A DNA stretch of 56,798 nucleotides from Flavobacteriales bacterium (GTDB lineage Bacteria; Bacteroidota; Bacteroidia; Flavobacteriales_G; Salibacteraceae): NCBI GenBank assembly GCA_020435995.1, contig JAGQYO010000017.1, positions 1 through 56,798 on the forward strand. Direction: 5' to 3'. Below, piece after piece: positions 19,140-28,096 of this stretch (the stretch's first letter is position 1; every line of letters starts with the position of its first letter). The notes beneath the pieces are model-generated. The model had not been told where the DNA came from. It was given only the letters and a program-made list of their open reading frames with translations, and made no database searches. Position numbers and translations under genes: made by a program.

Positions 19140-20546
19140 ATGAGAAGTACACGTCTTGAGCATGATTTTATTGGCGATTTAGAAATTCCAAATGATAAAT
19201 ATTATGGAATACAAACCTTTAGAGCCCTTCAAAATTTTAAAATTACTGGGATGAAAGTTAGTGCTGAACCACAAATGGTGAAAGCACTCGGATACGTGAA
19301 AAAAGCAGCGGCACTTGCCAACAGAGATTGTGGAGTACTCACTCCAGAAATTGCGGAGGCTATTTCCAAAGCTTGTGACCGTGTTATAGCCGGAGAGTTC
19401 AACAATCAGTTTACCACCGATATGATTCAGGGTGGAGCAGGAACTTCCATTAACATGAACGCCAATGAAGTTATCGCTAATGTTGCATTAGAAATGATGG
19501 GGCACCAAAAAGGGGAGTACGATTACTGCCATCCCAATAACCACGTGAATTGCTCACAATCGACTAACGATGCTTACCCTACAGCTTTTCGAATTGCCCT
19601 TATTAAAAGACTGACCGGATATCAAAAAGAGCTACAAATGCTTTCGGATAGCTTTCTGAAGAAAGGAGTAGAGTTCCAAAATGTATTAAAAATGGGTAGA
19701 ACCCAACTCCAAGATGCGGTACCTATGAGTTTGGGAGACGAGTTTAAAGGTTGGGCCACAACATTGCGAGAAGAAATTATACAGGTTCAGCGTTCTAAGG
19801 ACCTTATCCGAGAAATAAATATGGGTGCTACGGCTATTGGTACAAGGGTGAATGCACCTGATGGTTATCCCGAATTGGTAACAAAATATTTGGCAGAAAT
19901 CACAAATGTTGACTTGGTTTTAGCCGAAGATTTAATTGAAGCCACAAGCGATACAGGAGCCTATGTACAACTGTCTGGCGTGTTGAAACGGACCGCGGTC
20001 AAAGTTTCGAAAATTTGCAACGACCTGAGATTGCTGTCCTCAGGGCCACGAACGGGTTTTAATGAAATAAATTTACCTCAAATGCAGCCCGGTTCTTCTA
20101 TCATGCCAGGAAAAGTAAATCCTGTAATACCCGAAGTGGTAAACCAAACGGCATATTACGTTATAGGTGCAGATACCACAGTTACCATGGCTGCTGAATC
20201 AGGACAACTGCAGCTCAATGTAATGGAGCCGGTTATTGCTTTCAGCTTGTTTACTTCTATTCAATGGATGACAAATGCCTGTAAAGCGCTTCGAACAAAA
20301 TGTGTAGTTGGCATCACTGCCAATGAAGAGCATACCAAAAACATGGTGATGAATAGTGTAGGAATAGTCACGCTACTCAACCCGAAATTGGGTTACGAGA
20401 AATCTGCTACCATAGCAAAAGAAGCCTTAAAAACGGGAAAAACAATTCATGAGATCGTGGTTTTGGAGCAAAAACTATTGACCCAAAAAGAATGGGATTA
20501 TCTGTACTCGTTTGAAAATCTCATTAGGCCAGTTTTTCAATCCTAA
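19140..20546 (+). CDS. aspA: Aspartate ammonia-lyase (aspartase)
   Basis: 468 aa from the ATG at 19140; the family N-terminus (RxExDxxG...IPxxxYYGIQTxRAxxNF) starts exactly there, so the 14 extra upstream codons are probably untranslated. The enzyme interconverts L-aspartate with fumarate and ammonia in the cytoplasm. The fumarase/aspartase signature GSSIMPGKVNP is near residue 317, the substrate-binding loop GGAGTSINMNANEVIAN near 100, and NCSQSTNDAYPT near 137. The length suits the family (about 470). It could supply fumarate as an electron acceptor or feed aspartate to NAD synthesis (nadB lies 13 kb away). Fumarate hydratase is less likely given the strong aspartase-type N-terminus. Confidence 0.9.
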   Translation: MRSTRLEHDFIGDLEIPNDKYYGIQTFRALQNFKITGMKVSAEPQMVKALGYVKKAAALANRDCGVLTPEIAEAISKACDRVIAGEFNNQFTTDMIQGGAGTSINMNANEVIANVALEMMGHQKGEYDYCHPNNHVNCSQSTNDAYPTAFRIALIKRLTGYQKELQMLSDSFLKKGVEFQNVLKMGRTQLQDAVPMSLGDEFKGWATTLREEIIQVQRSKDLIREINMGATAIGTRVNAPDGYPELVTKYLAEITNVDLVLAEDLIEATSDTGAYVQLSGVLKRTAVKVSKICNDLRLLSSGPRTGFNEINLPQMQPGSSIMPGKVNPVIPEVVNQTAYYVIGADTTVTMAAESGQLQLNVMEPVIAFSLFTSIQWMTNACKALRTKCVVGITANEEHTKNMVMNSVGIVTLLNPKLGYEKSATIAKEALKTGKTIHEIVVLEQKLLTQKEWDYLYSFENLIRPVFQS

Positions 20547-20570
20547 AATTCTTTTCCAAAGTTTTCCACC

Positions 20571-20605
20571 ATTGTCGATATAACCTTTAATCCTCCGTAC
20601 TTTTG
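20571..20605 (+). promoter_or_regulatory. Promoter of the RadD-like helicase gene
   Basis: ATTG at 20571 and TACTTTTG at 20598-20605 match the Bacteroidota -33/-7 pattern (gap 23 bases). Transcription should start near 20612, about 22 bases before the TTG start at 20634. Confidence 0.55.
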
Positions 20606-20633
20606 CAGCTAATTAAAAAATCAGAGGGCTACT

Positions 20634-22166
20634 TTGGATAAATTCGAGAAACTTGAGCGTAATACTGGAAAAAAACTATATAAATACCAGCACGATGCTA
20701 TTGACAAAATTCTTGAAAAATTAGAGGATAACGACCATAAGGTCAATTTGCTATACCAACTTCCAACTGGTGGAGGTAAAACCGTAATTTTTTCAGAATT
20801 TGCTCGAAGGTATATCAACGACACCAAAAAGAAGGTCGTAATTCTTACCCATCGTATTGAGTTATGTGGACAAACCTCACGAATGCTGGATGAATTTGGT
20901 GTTCCTAATAAAATTATTGATAGCAAAATCAAGGAACTGGACGACCAAGATGATTTCTTGTGTTTTGTGGCCATGGTCGAAACCTTAAATAACCGGCTGA
21001 TAGACCAAAAAATAAAATTGAATGAAGTCGGCCTTGTTATTATAGATGAGGCGCATTACAATTCTTTTCGTAAGCTTTTTAAGTACTTTGAAGGCTCAGT
21101 AGTGCTCGGGGTTACAGCTACACCACTTAGTTCCAATATTAAGCTTCCTATGCGGGATAATTATGACGAGCTTATTGTGGGCGAGTCAATATCGTCCTTA
21201 ATCAAACAAAACTTTTTGGCCAAGGCCAAAACCTATACTTACAACGTCAACCTCAATTCACTTCGAATTGGGGCTAATGGCGATTACACGGTTGCTTCCT
21301 CCGAAAGACTTTATTCCAATTTCTTGATGCAGGAAAAATTGCTTCAGGCATATATGGAAAAGTCTAGGGGATTGAAAACGCTCATTTTTAATAATGGAAT
21401 TCAAACTTCCTTACATGTAGAGTCGACATTTTTAAATGCGGGAATAAATGTCCGACATTTAGACAACACCAATACCGAGAAGGAACGAAGAGAAATCTTG
21501 GATTGGTTTAAAAACACCGATGATGCGGTTTTAACTTCTGTTGGAATCTTAACCACAGGCTTTGATGAACCCACCGTTCGTTCTATTATCCTCAACAGGG
21601 CCACAAGGTCACTAACGCTTTATCACCAAATGATAGGTAGAGGCTCACGCCGCTTACCCAACAAAGATCATTTCATTGTAATTGATTTGGGAAATAACGT
21701 TATGAGATTTGGGCTTTGGGAAACATATATGGATTGGGCGGATATCTTTAAGGCACCAATTTCTTTTCTTAATGGCTTGCAAAGCGACGATGAAATTCAA
21801 AAGAATTTTAAGTACCAAATGCCTGATGAACTAAGAAATAGATTCTCGAAAAGCACCAACATCGATTTTGATATTAAAGAGGAGTATAAGCGGTCTTTTG
21901 CCGCTAGAGAAAAATCTAAAATGGTGATCGAACGCTCGATTCAACAACACATTCAAATTTGTATTGAAAATAGCGAAGATATTGTTGATGCCTTAGAGCT
22001 GGCCGAAGCTTTGAAGGAAGAAATAGAATTCAGAGTAAAAACATTCTCATATTGTATTACAACGACTTCTGACAACTATCGTCAATGGCTGACTGAAGAT
22101 TACACCCGTAAATTGCTTCATGGAATCCGCCAATCCCAACAAAAGAAGGACCTGGCAAAGGCTTAG
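20634..22166 (+). CDS. DEAD/DEAH-type superfamily 2 helicase (RadD-like)
   Basis: 510 aa. The start is TTG at 20634: a stop codon lies seven codons upstream and no earlier ATG exists. Motif I is QLPTGGGKT (about 42-50), motif Ia ILTHRIELC, motif II DEAH (IIDEAHYNSF near 138), motif III GVTATP (near 158), motif V TTGFDEPTVRSIILNRAT and motif VI YHQMIGRGSRR (near 335). This is the layout of the ResIII/RadD group, which acts in DNA repair. The C-terminal ~150 residues are helical without a nuclease motif. It stands alone after aspA and is convergent with the cyclophilin gene, so it is not part of a visible restriction system. Confidence 0.8.
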   Translation: MDKFEKLERNTGKKLYKYQHDAIDKILEKLEDNDHKVNLLYQLPTGGGKTVIFSEFARRYINDTKKKVVILTHRIELCGQTSRMLDEFGVPNKIIDSKIKELDDQDDFLCFVAMVETLNNRLIDQKIKLNEVGLVIIDEAHYNSFRKLFKYFEGSVVLGVTATPLSSNIKLPMRDNYDELIVGESISSLIKQNFLAKAKTYTYNVNLNSLRIGANGDYTVASSERLYSNFLMQEKLLQAYMEKSRGLKTLIFNNGIQTSLHVESTFLNAGINVRHLDNTNTEKERREILDWFKNTDDAVLTSVGILTTGFDEPTVRSIILNRATRSLTLYHQMIGRGSRRLPNKDHFIVIDLGNNVMRFGLWETYMDWADIFKAPISFLNGLQSDDEIQKNFKYQMPDELRNRFSKSTNIDFDIKEEYKRSFAAREKSKMVIERSIQQHIQICIENSEDIVDALELAEALKEEIEFRVKTFSYCITTTSDNYRQWLTEDYTRKLLHGIRQSQQKKDLAKA

Positions 22167-22211
22167 ATGTTTTTTTCACTTCAGTTGAAACAGATTGAAG
22201 AAAAATTATTT

Positions 22212-23006
22212 CTAATAGACCACCACACTATCGATATAAATGTCTTTTAAAGGCCAATCTCTCGAATCTGTTGGAACTTCCGTTAGTTTTTTTACGACTT
22301 CTTGTCCGCTTATTAGTTCACCAAATACGGTGTGCTCTCCATCAATATGAGCCGCACCTAAGTTTCCCGAGGTGTAGTAGTCCAGTTGCTCCTGTGAGTA
22401 GGAATAGTTCTGGGTTTTTTCGTAATGGGCTAGGGTAGGGCGGTTGTAGGTAGTTCCCTCAACAAAATAAAAACGATGGGAGTCCGACCTTTTATCTGGG
22501 TTGTCTTCATAATGGCGGGCCATTCCAATTGCTCCTTGTTTGTGAAAATGAGTTTTCGAGAATTCTGCTGGAATGGTATAATTTCCAATTTCTCTTTTCA
22601 TCTGCATCTGGCTATCCGAACTGGTTGTTCCGCCTTGAGCAATAAAATTAGGTGTAACCCGCATAAATACGCTTCCATTGTAAAAGCCTTTCTTGGCCCA
22701 TAGTAAAAAGCTGGCTCGGTGCAAGGGTGTATCTCGAAACAGTCGGGCTTTGATGAGTCCGAAAGTAGTGTAAATTCTCACGTTGGTTTCTTTGTTTTCC
22801 TTTCCATATCGTGTTAAAAATTCAACAACGTTGGAATCGCTAATCAAGGGTTCTATTTTGGGAGGCTTATCTTTAGGTTTTTCAGGTATTTCTTTTTTAA
22901 TTTGGGTTTTTGTTGCCCTTGTTTTGGTGTTTGTAGGTTCATCCGAGCAAGAACTTAAAAAGATAATAAAGATATAAAGAACACCTGAAAAGAAAAGGTA
23001 TTTCAT
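22212..23006 (-). CDS. Cyclophilin-type peptidyl-prolyl isomerase lipoprotein
   Basis: 264 aa from the ATG at 23006 (a GTG one codon earlier, overlapping the kinase stop by one base, is also possible). A lipoprotein signal ends in FLSSC (Cys near residue 20). The cyclophilin domain spans about 75-264: TTFGLIKARLFRDTPLHRAS, FYNGSVFMRVTPNFIAQGG, GAIGMARHYEDNPDKRSDSHRF split by an insertion, and HTVFGELISGQEVVKKLTEV. It should catalyse proline cis-trans isomerisation during folding of envelope proteins. It follows the TPR kinase directly. Confidence 0.85.
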   Translation of the reverse strand: MKYLFFSGVLYIFIIFLSSCSDEPTNTKTRATKTQIKKEIPEKPKDKPPKIEPLISDSNVVEFLTRYGKENKETNVRIYTTFGLIKARLFRDTPLHRASFLLWAKKGFYNGSVFMRVTPNFIAQGGTTSSDSQMQMKREIGNYTIPAEFSKTHFHKQGAIGMARHYEDNPDKRSDSHRFYFVEGTTYNRPTLAHYEKTQNYSYSQEQLDYYTSGNLGAAHIDGEHTVFGELISGQEVVKKLTEVPTDSRDWPLKDIYIDSVVVY

Positions 23007-23008
23007 CA

Positions 23009-25078
23009 CTAATTAATATACTCTAGGGGCAGAAGAAATGTAAACGTAGAACCAACTTTTTCTTTGGACGTTATTTGACATTTTCCACCATGTAGATCTA
23101 GAAATTCTTTGCACATGATAAGTCCAAGGCCAGTACCTTTTTCTTCATTCGTCCCTTCGGTATGCTGATGGTTTCCCAATCGAAAAAGCCCATCTAGTTT
23201 TTCTTTGTTCATACCTATGCCTGTGTCCGCAACTTGAATTTCTAAAAAAGGCTTTTTGATGGAAGCCGAAAGCGTCACTTTTCCTCCATTTTCTGTAAAT
23301 TTTATGGCGTTGGAGATTAAATTGGCAACCATAGAATTTACCATATAGGAATCAAATCGCGCTTCCAATTTCCCGTTGGATATAAACTCAAGCGCGACTC
23401 CCTTTTTACTTGCCAATTGCGCGTATAGCCCTATGATATCTTTCAATATGGGGGTAACATCTTGAACTTTTGGCTGAAACGGAATTTGATTTTTTTGGAA
23501 CCTGCCCCACTCAAGTAGATTAGTAAGCAACTGGTAAGCCTTAGTGGATGATTCACTAAATGCCTTCAAATAGGTTTGGCGCTCTGGCTCACTTAAGTCG
23601 TGATAGTCTTCCTTGAAGATTTTTATAGACGTGGAAAGCCCTCCAATTGGATTTATTAGATCATGGGCAATAATCGAGAAGAATTTTTTCTTCGCATCAT
23701 TGGCTAGTTGTAATTCGTTATTAAGTTGTTCAAGCTGCTTATTTGCTTTTCGCTTCTGTATCAATTGAAAGATGATGAGACCTAATGCAACCAACGAAAG
23801 CACCAAGATCAGCATGGCTGAGGCTAAGAAAATCCTGTTGACGGAGCCCTCCGCTTCTAAAAGTTCAATTTTCTTTTTGTTTATTTCACTTTCTGCTTGT
23901 GCTTCGAGTCGTGCGAATGCCCTTGCTTTTTCAGCCGATGCCACTTCATTTTTTCGCTTCCAATACCTTTCATTGTATTCCAATGCTTGTTTATAGTTTC
24001 CCAAGGCGACATGAATATCTTTTAGAATGCCATAAATTCTATAATTTCTGTCTCCTATTTCTTCAGAAATCATTTCTGATCTAAGCGCCATTCCCAATGA
24101 CTTATTTAACAATGCCTCCCGCCCGTTAAACATTTCCAATATTTTTTCTCTCTTTTCGGGATTGGCCGTGTCATTTATCACCTGTAAACACAAGGAGCTA
24201 AGCCCAGCCAAATCGAATGCTATTCCCGAATTATTGTTGATGGATTCATCAATTTGTAACGCCTTTTCATAAGCCATGCGTGATTCTAAATACTGGTTCA
24301 TGGAAAGATAAGTGGCCGCTAAGTTTCCATAATTATCAGCTAGGGCGCTTAGATTGTTCAAAAAGCTATCAACGGCGATGGCCTTGTTGTAAAAAAGCAA
24401 TGCTGAATCATATTTCTCTTCATGTTGGTAGGTAAGCCCAATGTTCCCATATAACGCGGCTAAGTGAGCATTGTCATTTTCCTTTTGTAGTATTTCCATG
24501 GCTTTGGAGTAGTAGTTTTTGGCCATGTCAAATTCGTTCAATTGGTCGTATAAATTTCCGAGATTCCCGTAAATAGGGACTAATCTAGCCTTGCTACCAA
24601 ATTCTTTTTCTATGTCAAGAGCTTCCAAAAAATAATAGAGAGCCAAGTTATAGTTTGCCCGCATTTGGTTGAGCACCCCCATGTAGCCAAGTGCATTAGA
24701 AAGATTTCTATAATCTGCAATATCCCTGGCTATTTCAATCCCTTTTTCTAGGGCCTCTTCTGCTAAAATATATTGGTCTGTGATGGTGTAATACAATCCG
24801 ATATTAAGGCGAGCCTTTGCTTCGCCAGCTTTACTTTCAATTTTTTCGGCCAGTATGAGTGCTTCCGTAGCGTAATAAAGGCAAGAATCAGGTTGATATC
24901 TGTGATAATTGAATGAAAGTGCATTTAGAATATCGACTTTGCCTTGGTCATTAGCTAGGTTAAGGGCTGTTCGGAGAGAATCATTTTGCTCATTTCCTTG
25001 CATTGATTGGTAAGGCATCAATACAAGTAGCAATAGGATTACCCTAAGAGAAAGAAACATATTTGATATCATACCCAT
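23009..25078 (-). CDS. TPR-containing sensor histidine kinase, HisKA type
   Basis: 689 aa. A signal peptide (about 8-27) precedes about eight TPR units (residues 40-380, e.g. ANYNLALYYFLEALDIEKEF), which should lie in the periplasm. A coiled coil, one membrane helix (about 412-434) and another coiled coil follow. The H box is FFSIIAHDLINPIGGL near residue 470; the N box NLISNAIKFTENGG, G1 DTGIGM and G2 GTGLGL are all present, so the kinase looks active. No response regulator or receiver domain is nearby. Its architecture parallels the kinase at 8480, though that one belongs to the HisKA_3 class. Confidence 0.88.
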   Translation of the reverse strand: MGMISNMFLSLRVILLLLVLMPYQSMQGNEQNDSLRTALNLANDQGKVDILNALSFNYHRYQPDSCLYYATEALILAEKIESKAGEAKARLNIGLYYTITDQYILAEEALEKGIEIARDIADYRNLSNALGYMGVLNQMRANYNLALYYFLEALDIEKEFGSKARLVPIYGNLGNLYDQLNEFDMAKNYYSKAMEILQKENDNAHLAALYGNIGLTYQHEEKYDSALLFYNKAIAVDSFLNNLSALADNYGNLAATYLSMNQYLESRMAYEKALQIDESINNNSGIAFDLAGLSSLCLQVINDTANPEKREKILEMFNGREALLNKSLGMALRSEMISEEIGDRNYRIYGILKDIHVALGNYKQALEYNERYWKRKNEVASAEKARAFARLEAQAESEINKKKIELLEAEGSVNRIFLASAMLILVLSLVALGLIIFQLIQKRKANKQLEQLNNELQLANDAKKKFFSIIAHDLINPIGGLSTSIKIFKEDYHDLSEPERQTYLKAFSESSTKAYQLLTNLLEWGRFQKNQIPFQPKVQDVTPILKDIIGLYAQLASKKGVALEFISNGKLEARFDSYMVNSMVANLISNAIKFTENGGKVTLSASIKKPFLEIQVADTGIGMNKEKLDGLFRLGNHQHTEGTNEEKGTGLGLIMCKEFLDLHGGKCQITSKEKVGSTFTFLLPLEYIN

Positions 25079-25085
25079 ACTTCGC

Positions 25086-25093
25086 CAAAAATA
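25086..25093 (-). promoter_or_regulatory. -7 element directly before the TPR kinase
   Basis: The minus strand reads TATTTTTG, matching TAnnTTTG, 7 bases before the ATG at 25078. Transcription would start at or next to the start codon; translation could then use Met1, Met3 or Met7. Confidence 0.4.
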
Positions 25094-25284
25094 GGCTCAA
25101 ATAGGTCTCCATCGTCATTTCTAATTACAATCATGGCACTCGATTCAGGAATTTTGTCGCGTAATTGAGGCCGTAGAATTTGTGTTATTTATGAGTTAAT
25201 GCAGGACGACCCAATTTGGATACGTAAAACATTGTGTTGTAATAAATTAATGTCTATAAAAGCATTGTTTTACAAATGAATTTA

Positions 25285-25292
25285 TTAATTTG
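25285..25292 (+). promoter_or_regulatory. -7-like element before the NTF2-like gene
   Basis: TTAATTTG differs from TAnnTTTG at one base and ends 5 bases before the GTG start at 25298, suggesting a very short or missing leader. Confidence 0.35.
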
Positions 25293-25297
25293 GCAGA

Positions 25298-25726
25298 GTG
25301 TATATCGTTTCTAGACTGCGTTTGGTTTTGTTTGTGGGTTTATTAACCGCGCTTCCCGCTTTCGGATTTGGCCAAAGGTCTGTTATTGAACAAGTTTTAA
25401 ACGAACAGGTAGAAGCTTTTAATCAACACGATGTAGCCAGAATGGCACAGAATGTTAGTGACGATTTTGTGTGGTACAGCGTAATGTCGGATTCCGTTAC
25501 AATAGAATCATCAGGCCGAGCTGCCTTCACAAAGGCGATGACTGGGTATTTTAGTCACTATGAAAATGTGAAGTCCACCATTCAATCCACAACCATTTCG
25601 GGAAACAAGATAAGTTTTGAAGAAAATGTGTCATGGCCCGAAGAAGATGTGATTCAGGAACAATCTGCCTTGGGTGTATATGAAATCAAAAACGGTAAGA
25701 TAACCCGAGCTTGGTATTTCTATTGA
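25298..25726 (+). CDS. Secreted SnoaL/NTF2-like protein
   Basis: 142 aa with a GTG start, chosen because residues 1-26 then form a good signal peptide (LVLFVGLLTALPAFGFGQ). The rest has the NTF2-like alpha+beta cone pattern: VIEQVLNEQVEAFNQHDVAR, then SDDFVWYSV, then the closing strands ISFEENVSW and GVYEIKNGKITRAWYFY. SnoaL-like members are small enzymes or ligand binders. No active-site set can be assigned, so the function is unknown. It has no obvious operon partner. Confidence 0.7.
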   Translation: MYIVSRLRLVLFVGLLTALPAFGFGQRSVIEQVLNEQVEAFNQHDVARMAQNVSDDFVWYSVMSDSVTIESSGRAAFTKAMTGYFSHYENVKSTIQSTTISGNKISFEENVSWPEEDVIQEQSALGVYEIKNGKITRAWYFY

Positions 25727-25777
25727 ATATTATCGTACAAGAGGCAAATTGATACACCATAAAACCCTCAATTGATT

Positions 25778-25785
25778 TACTTTTG
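25778..25785 (+). promoter_or_regulatory. -7 element of the cold-shock protein gene
   Basis: TACTTTTG matches TAnnTTTG. The start codon is at 25889, so the leader should be about 97 bases. Confidence 0.5.
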
Positions 25786-25786
25786 T

Positions 25787-25888
25787 AGCTTGGAAAGCTG
25801 CCGTGTAAACACAACTACATTATATTGTAACTTTTCGAAACAAGCCCACTGGGCTTTTATAATTATTAATTAAAACATAGAATACTGA
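25787..25888 (+). promoter_or_regulatory. Structured leader of the cold-shock protein mRNA
   Basis: Visible parts are a small stem-loop at the predicted 5' end (AGCTT/AAGCT, 25787-25799), the 9-mer CATTATATT (25818-25826), and a stem-loop AAGCCC-ACT-GGGCTT followed by TT (25842-25858), 32 bases before the ATG. The DEAD-box gene leader (27770-28004) repeats this order. Regulation by temperature is inferred only from gene identity. Confidence 0.4.
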
Positions 25889-26398
25889 ATGGGGAGATCG
25901 CAACAATCCTTTGGCAAAAAAGAGCGTGAAAAAAAACGCAAAAAGAACAGAGAAGATAAGGCTAAAAAGAGAGAAGAACGTGCCGAAAATAGCGTGAAAG
26001 GCCAAGGATTGGACAGCATGATTGCTTATGTTGATGAGTATGGTTTTCCGACTGACGTGGCTCCAGAGGCACGCAAAAAGGTAGATGCAAAAAGTATTGA
26101 GCTAGGAATTCCCAAAAAGGAAGAAGGCGATGACGATCCAACTAGAACTGGTAAGGTTGCATTTTTTAACCACGATAAAGGATATGGTTTTATATCTGAA
26201 TTAGGTGGAGGTGAAAAATATTTTGTTCACGTTAGTGGTTGTTTAGAACCCGTAGCTGAAAACGACAGTGTTTCTTTTGAGTTGGAAAAAGGACCAAAAG
26301 GAATGAATGCAGTTCGAGTTAAAAAATATGTTGAACCTCCAAAAAAAGTTGAGCCTGTTGTTGATGAAGATAATTCTGAAGAATCAGTAAAAACTTAA
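25889..26398 (+). CDS. Cold-shock domain protein with basic N-terminal extension
   Basis: 169 aa. Residues 1-40 are extremely basic (KKEREKKRKKNREDKAKKRE), and 41-85 form a short linker. The cold-shock domain covers about 87-150, with RNP1-like KGYGFISEL and RNP2-like KYFVHVS, the aromatic motifs that stack on single-stranded RNA or DNA. An acidic tail ends the protein. Typical Csp proteins are about 70 aa; this longer form with a basic extension is the type often seen in Bacteroidota. It is convergent with a DEAD-box RNA helicase; both act on RNA structure. Confidence 0.88.
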   Translation: MGRSQQSFGKKEREKKRKKNREDKAKKREERAENSVKGQGLDSMIAYVDEYGFPTDVAPEARKKVDAKSIELGIPKKEEGDDDPTRTGKVAFFNHDKGYGFISELGGGEKYFVHVSGCLEPVAENDSVSFELEKGPKGMNAVRVKKYVEPPKKVEPVVDEDNSEESVKT

Positions 26399-26451
26399 GG
26401 TACAAAGGAAGATGATACCGCTGAGTAGTTAGCAGCTTGATTTAATAAAAC

Positions 26452-26487
26452 AAAAAATGCCCGCTCTTTTGAACGGGCATTTTTTTT
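26452..26487. terminator. Strong bidirectional terminator
   Basis: AAAAAATGCCCG and CGGGCATTTTTT form a 12-bp stem around the loop CTCTTTTGAA, with T runs on both strands. It serves the convergent cold-shock and DEAD-box genes. Confidence 0.9.
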
Positions 26488-26497
26488 AATTTAAAAG

Positions 26498-27769
26498 TTA
26501 GTCAACAAAAGTAAAAGCCTTGCCTACTTTTCCAGCTCTTCCTGTACGCCCAATTCGATGTATGTAGCTATCATAGGTCATCGGTATCTGGAAGTTAATC
26601 ACATGGGTAATATCCATTACATCAATTCCTCTTGCGGCAACGTCAGTAGCAACCAAAACCTTTACCTTTCCTGCTTTAAAAGCATCAAGTGCCTTTTGTC
26701 TAGCTGCTTGCGTTTTGTTTCCATGAATAGCCTCTGTTTTAAAACCTTCTTTATTAAGGGCTTCGCTCAATTTGTTCACCTTGTATTTAGCCTCATCGAA
26801 AATCAAAACTTTTTCAAAATCTTCGTGATTCAGCATTTCACACAAACGTTTGAATTTTTCCTTCGGATTCGACATGCGAATAATGTCTTGCTCAATGTTA
26901 TCACTTGAGGCTTCTCCGCTTGATACTTTCACCGTTTTTGGCTTGGTAAGGATTTGATTAATCAGGTCTTGTTGATTTACATCAAGAGTAGCTGAAAAGA
27001 GCATGGTTTGTTTTCTGTTTGCCATCAAATGAATCATTCGCTTGATGTCATTTACAAATCCCATATCCAACATACGATCGTATTCATCCAATACAAGCAC
27101 ATTGAATTTTCTAAAATCCAATGATTTTCTTGTGCTAAGGTCTAGGAGTCGGCCAGGCGTACCAATCACGATTTGACTGGCCCTTCTCAATTCATACAAG
27201 TCACGGTTTATGTTGGTTCCGCCTATAAAACATGCAGAAAATAAATCTAGACCTTTGGTAAGGCTCTTAAATTCATCTTCTACTTGTGTGGCAAGTTCTC
27301 TCGTGGGTACCACTATTAAAGCATGAAATGGCCTCTTGTTGTGAAGCAATTGGTCGATGATGGGAATTAGGAATGCCCCAGTTTTGCCGGTACCTGTTTG
27401 TGCTATTCCCAACACATCATGTCCCTCCGTACAAAAATCTAAGGTAGCTTCTTGTATTTCTGATGGACGTTCGTATCCTTTTGCCTTAATATTTGCTTTG
27501 AGTTTTGGATGAAGTTTCATTTCATCAAACAAACGATCGCTTCTAAATTCTTGCTTTTCGACTGATTTTGCCGCCTGAACTAAAAGTCTCGGATCGAGCT
27601 TAGATGGTCCTTGTTTGTTTTTACCACCACCTTGTTTTGGTCTTTTTGATGTTGTTTTGTTCGAGGTCGGTTTATCTCTTTTCCAATGTGGAACAGAGCC
27701 GTTGGTTTTTTTCTTTCCTCCAAATGAGTTTCCATTGGAGTTGTTTCTTTTTGTTCTTGTATTATTCAT
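26498..27769 (-). CDS. DEAD-box RNA helicase (RhlE-like)
   Basis: 423 aa from the ATG at 27769; a TTG five codons earlier is open but less likely. A Lys/Asn/Gly-rich tail of about 70 residues precedes the core. Q motif: FDEMKLHPKLKANIKAKGYE with PSEIQ; motif I AQTGTGKT; Ia VPTRELATQ; II DEYD (VLDEYDRMLDMG) in place of the usual DEAD; III SATL; V ATDVAARGIDV; VI HRIGRTGRAG. It unwinds RNA, probably in ribosome assembly or mRNA decay. The basic extension is at the N-terminus rather than the usual C-terminus, and the protein stops shortly after the second RecA domain. The long leader and the neighbouring cold-shock gene suggest a cold-adaptation role. Confidence 0.9.
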   Translation of the reverse strand: MNNTRTKRNNSNGNSFGGKKKTNGSVPHWKRDKPTSNKTTSKRPKQGGGKNKQGPSKLDPRLLVQAAKSVEKQEFRSDRLFDEMKLHPKLKANIKAKGYERPSEIQEATLDFCTEGHDVLGIAQTGTGKTGAFLIPIIDQLLHNKRPFHALIVVPTRELATQVEDEFKSLTKGLDLFSACFIGGTNINRDLYELRRASQIVIGTPGRLLDLSTRKSLDFRKFNVLVLDEYDRMLDMGFVNDIKRMIHLMANRKQTMLFSATLDVNQQDLINQILTKPKTVKVSSGEASSDNIEQDIIRMSNPKEKFKRLCEMLNHEDFEKVLIFDEAKYKVNKLSEALNKEGFKTEAIHGNKTQAARQKALDAFKAGKVKVLVATDVAARGIDVMDITHVINFQIPMTYDSYIHRIGRTGRAGKVGKAFTFVD

Positions 27770-28004
27770 ATAATGATATAGCAAAGCCTATAAGGCTTTA
27801 TAATGTTTGTAGAGGGATTTGCGCTGGCCCTGTTACGAAAAATATAATGGGGTTTTGAAAACAGAAACGTGAAACTATTTGCGCAATGCTAGTTCGTTTC
27901 TCGAAAATGATATGGGTGGGAAAAGGGTTTGCTAAAGTAGCTCCTAACCACCCATCTGCGCGATCTTAATTTTAGTCGCGCTGCTTAACAGATTCTTTGT
28001 TAAG
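27770..28004 (-). promoter_or_regulatory. Long structured leader of the DEAD-box helicase mRNA
   Basis: This explains the 327-base gap 27770-28096. From the predicted start near 28004 the leader holds a 5'-terminal stem-loop (CTTAACA/TGTTAAG, 27984-28004), the 9-mer CATTATATT (27841-27849 on the minus strand), and a 7-bp stem-loop AAAGCCT-TAT-AGGCTTT (27783-27799) 13 bases before the ATG. The same elements in the same order occur before the cold-shock gene. Both being cold-responsive RNA elements is inferred. Confidence 0.4.
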
Positions 28005-28010
28005 AGGCTG

Positions 28011-28018
28011 CAAAGGTA
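28011..28018 (-). promoter_or_regulatory. -7 element of the DEAD-box helicase gene
   Basis: The minus strand reads TACCTTTG, an exact TAnnTTTG match, about 240 bases before the ATG at 27769. No well-placed -33 TTTG is seen. Confidence 0.5.
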
Positions 28019-28096
28019 ATTGAAAACTCCAGCTAGCAACTAGAATCATAGATTACCCACGTTTTTGCATGAGTTGCTAGGGTGTATTTTAGCTTT

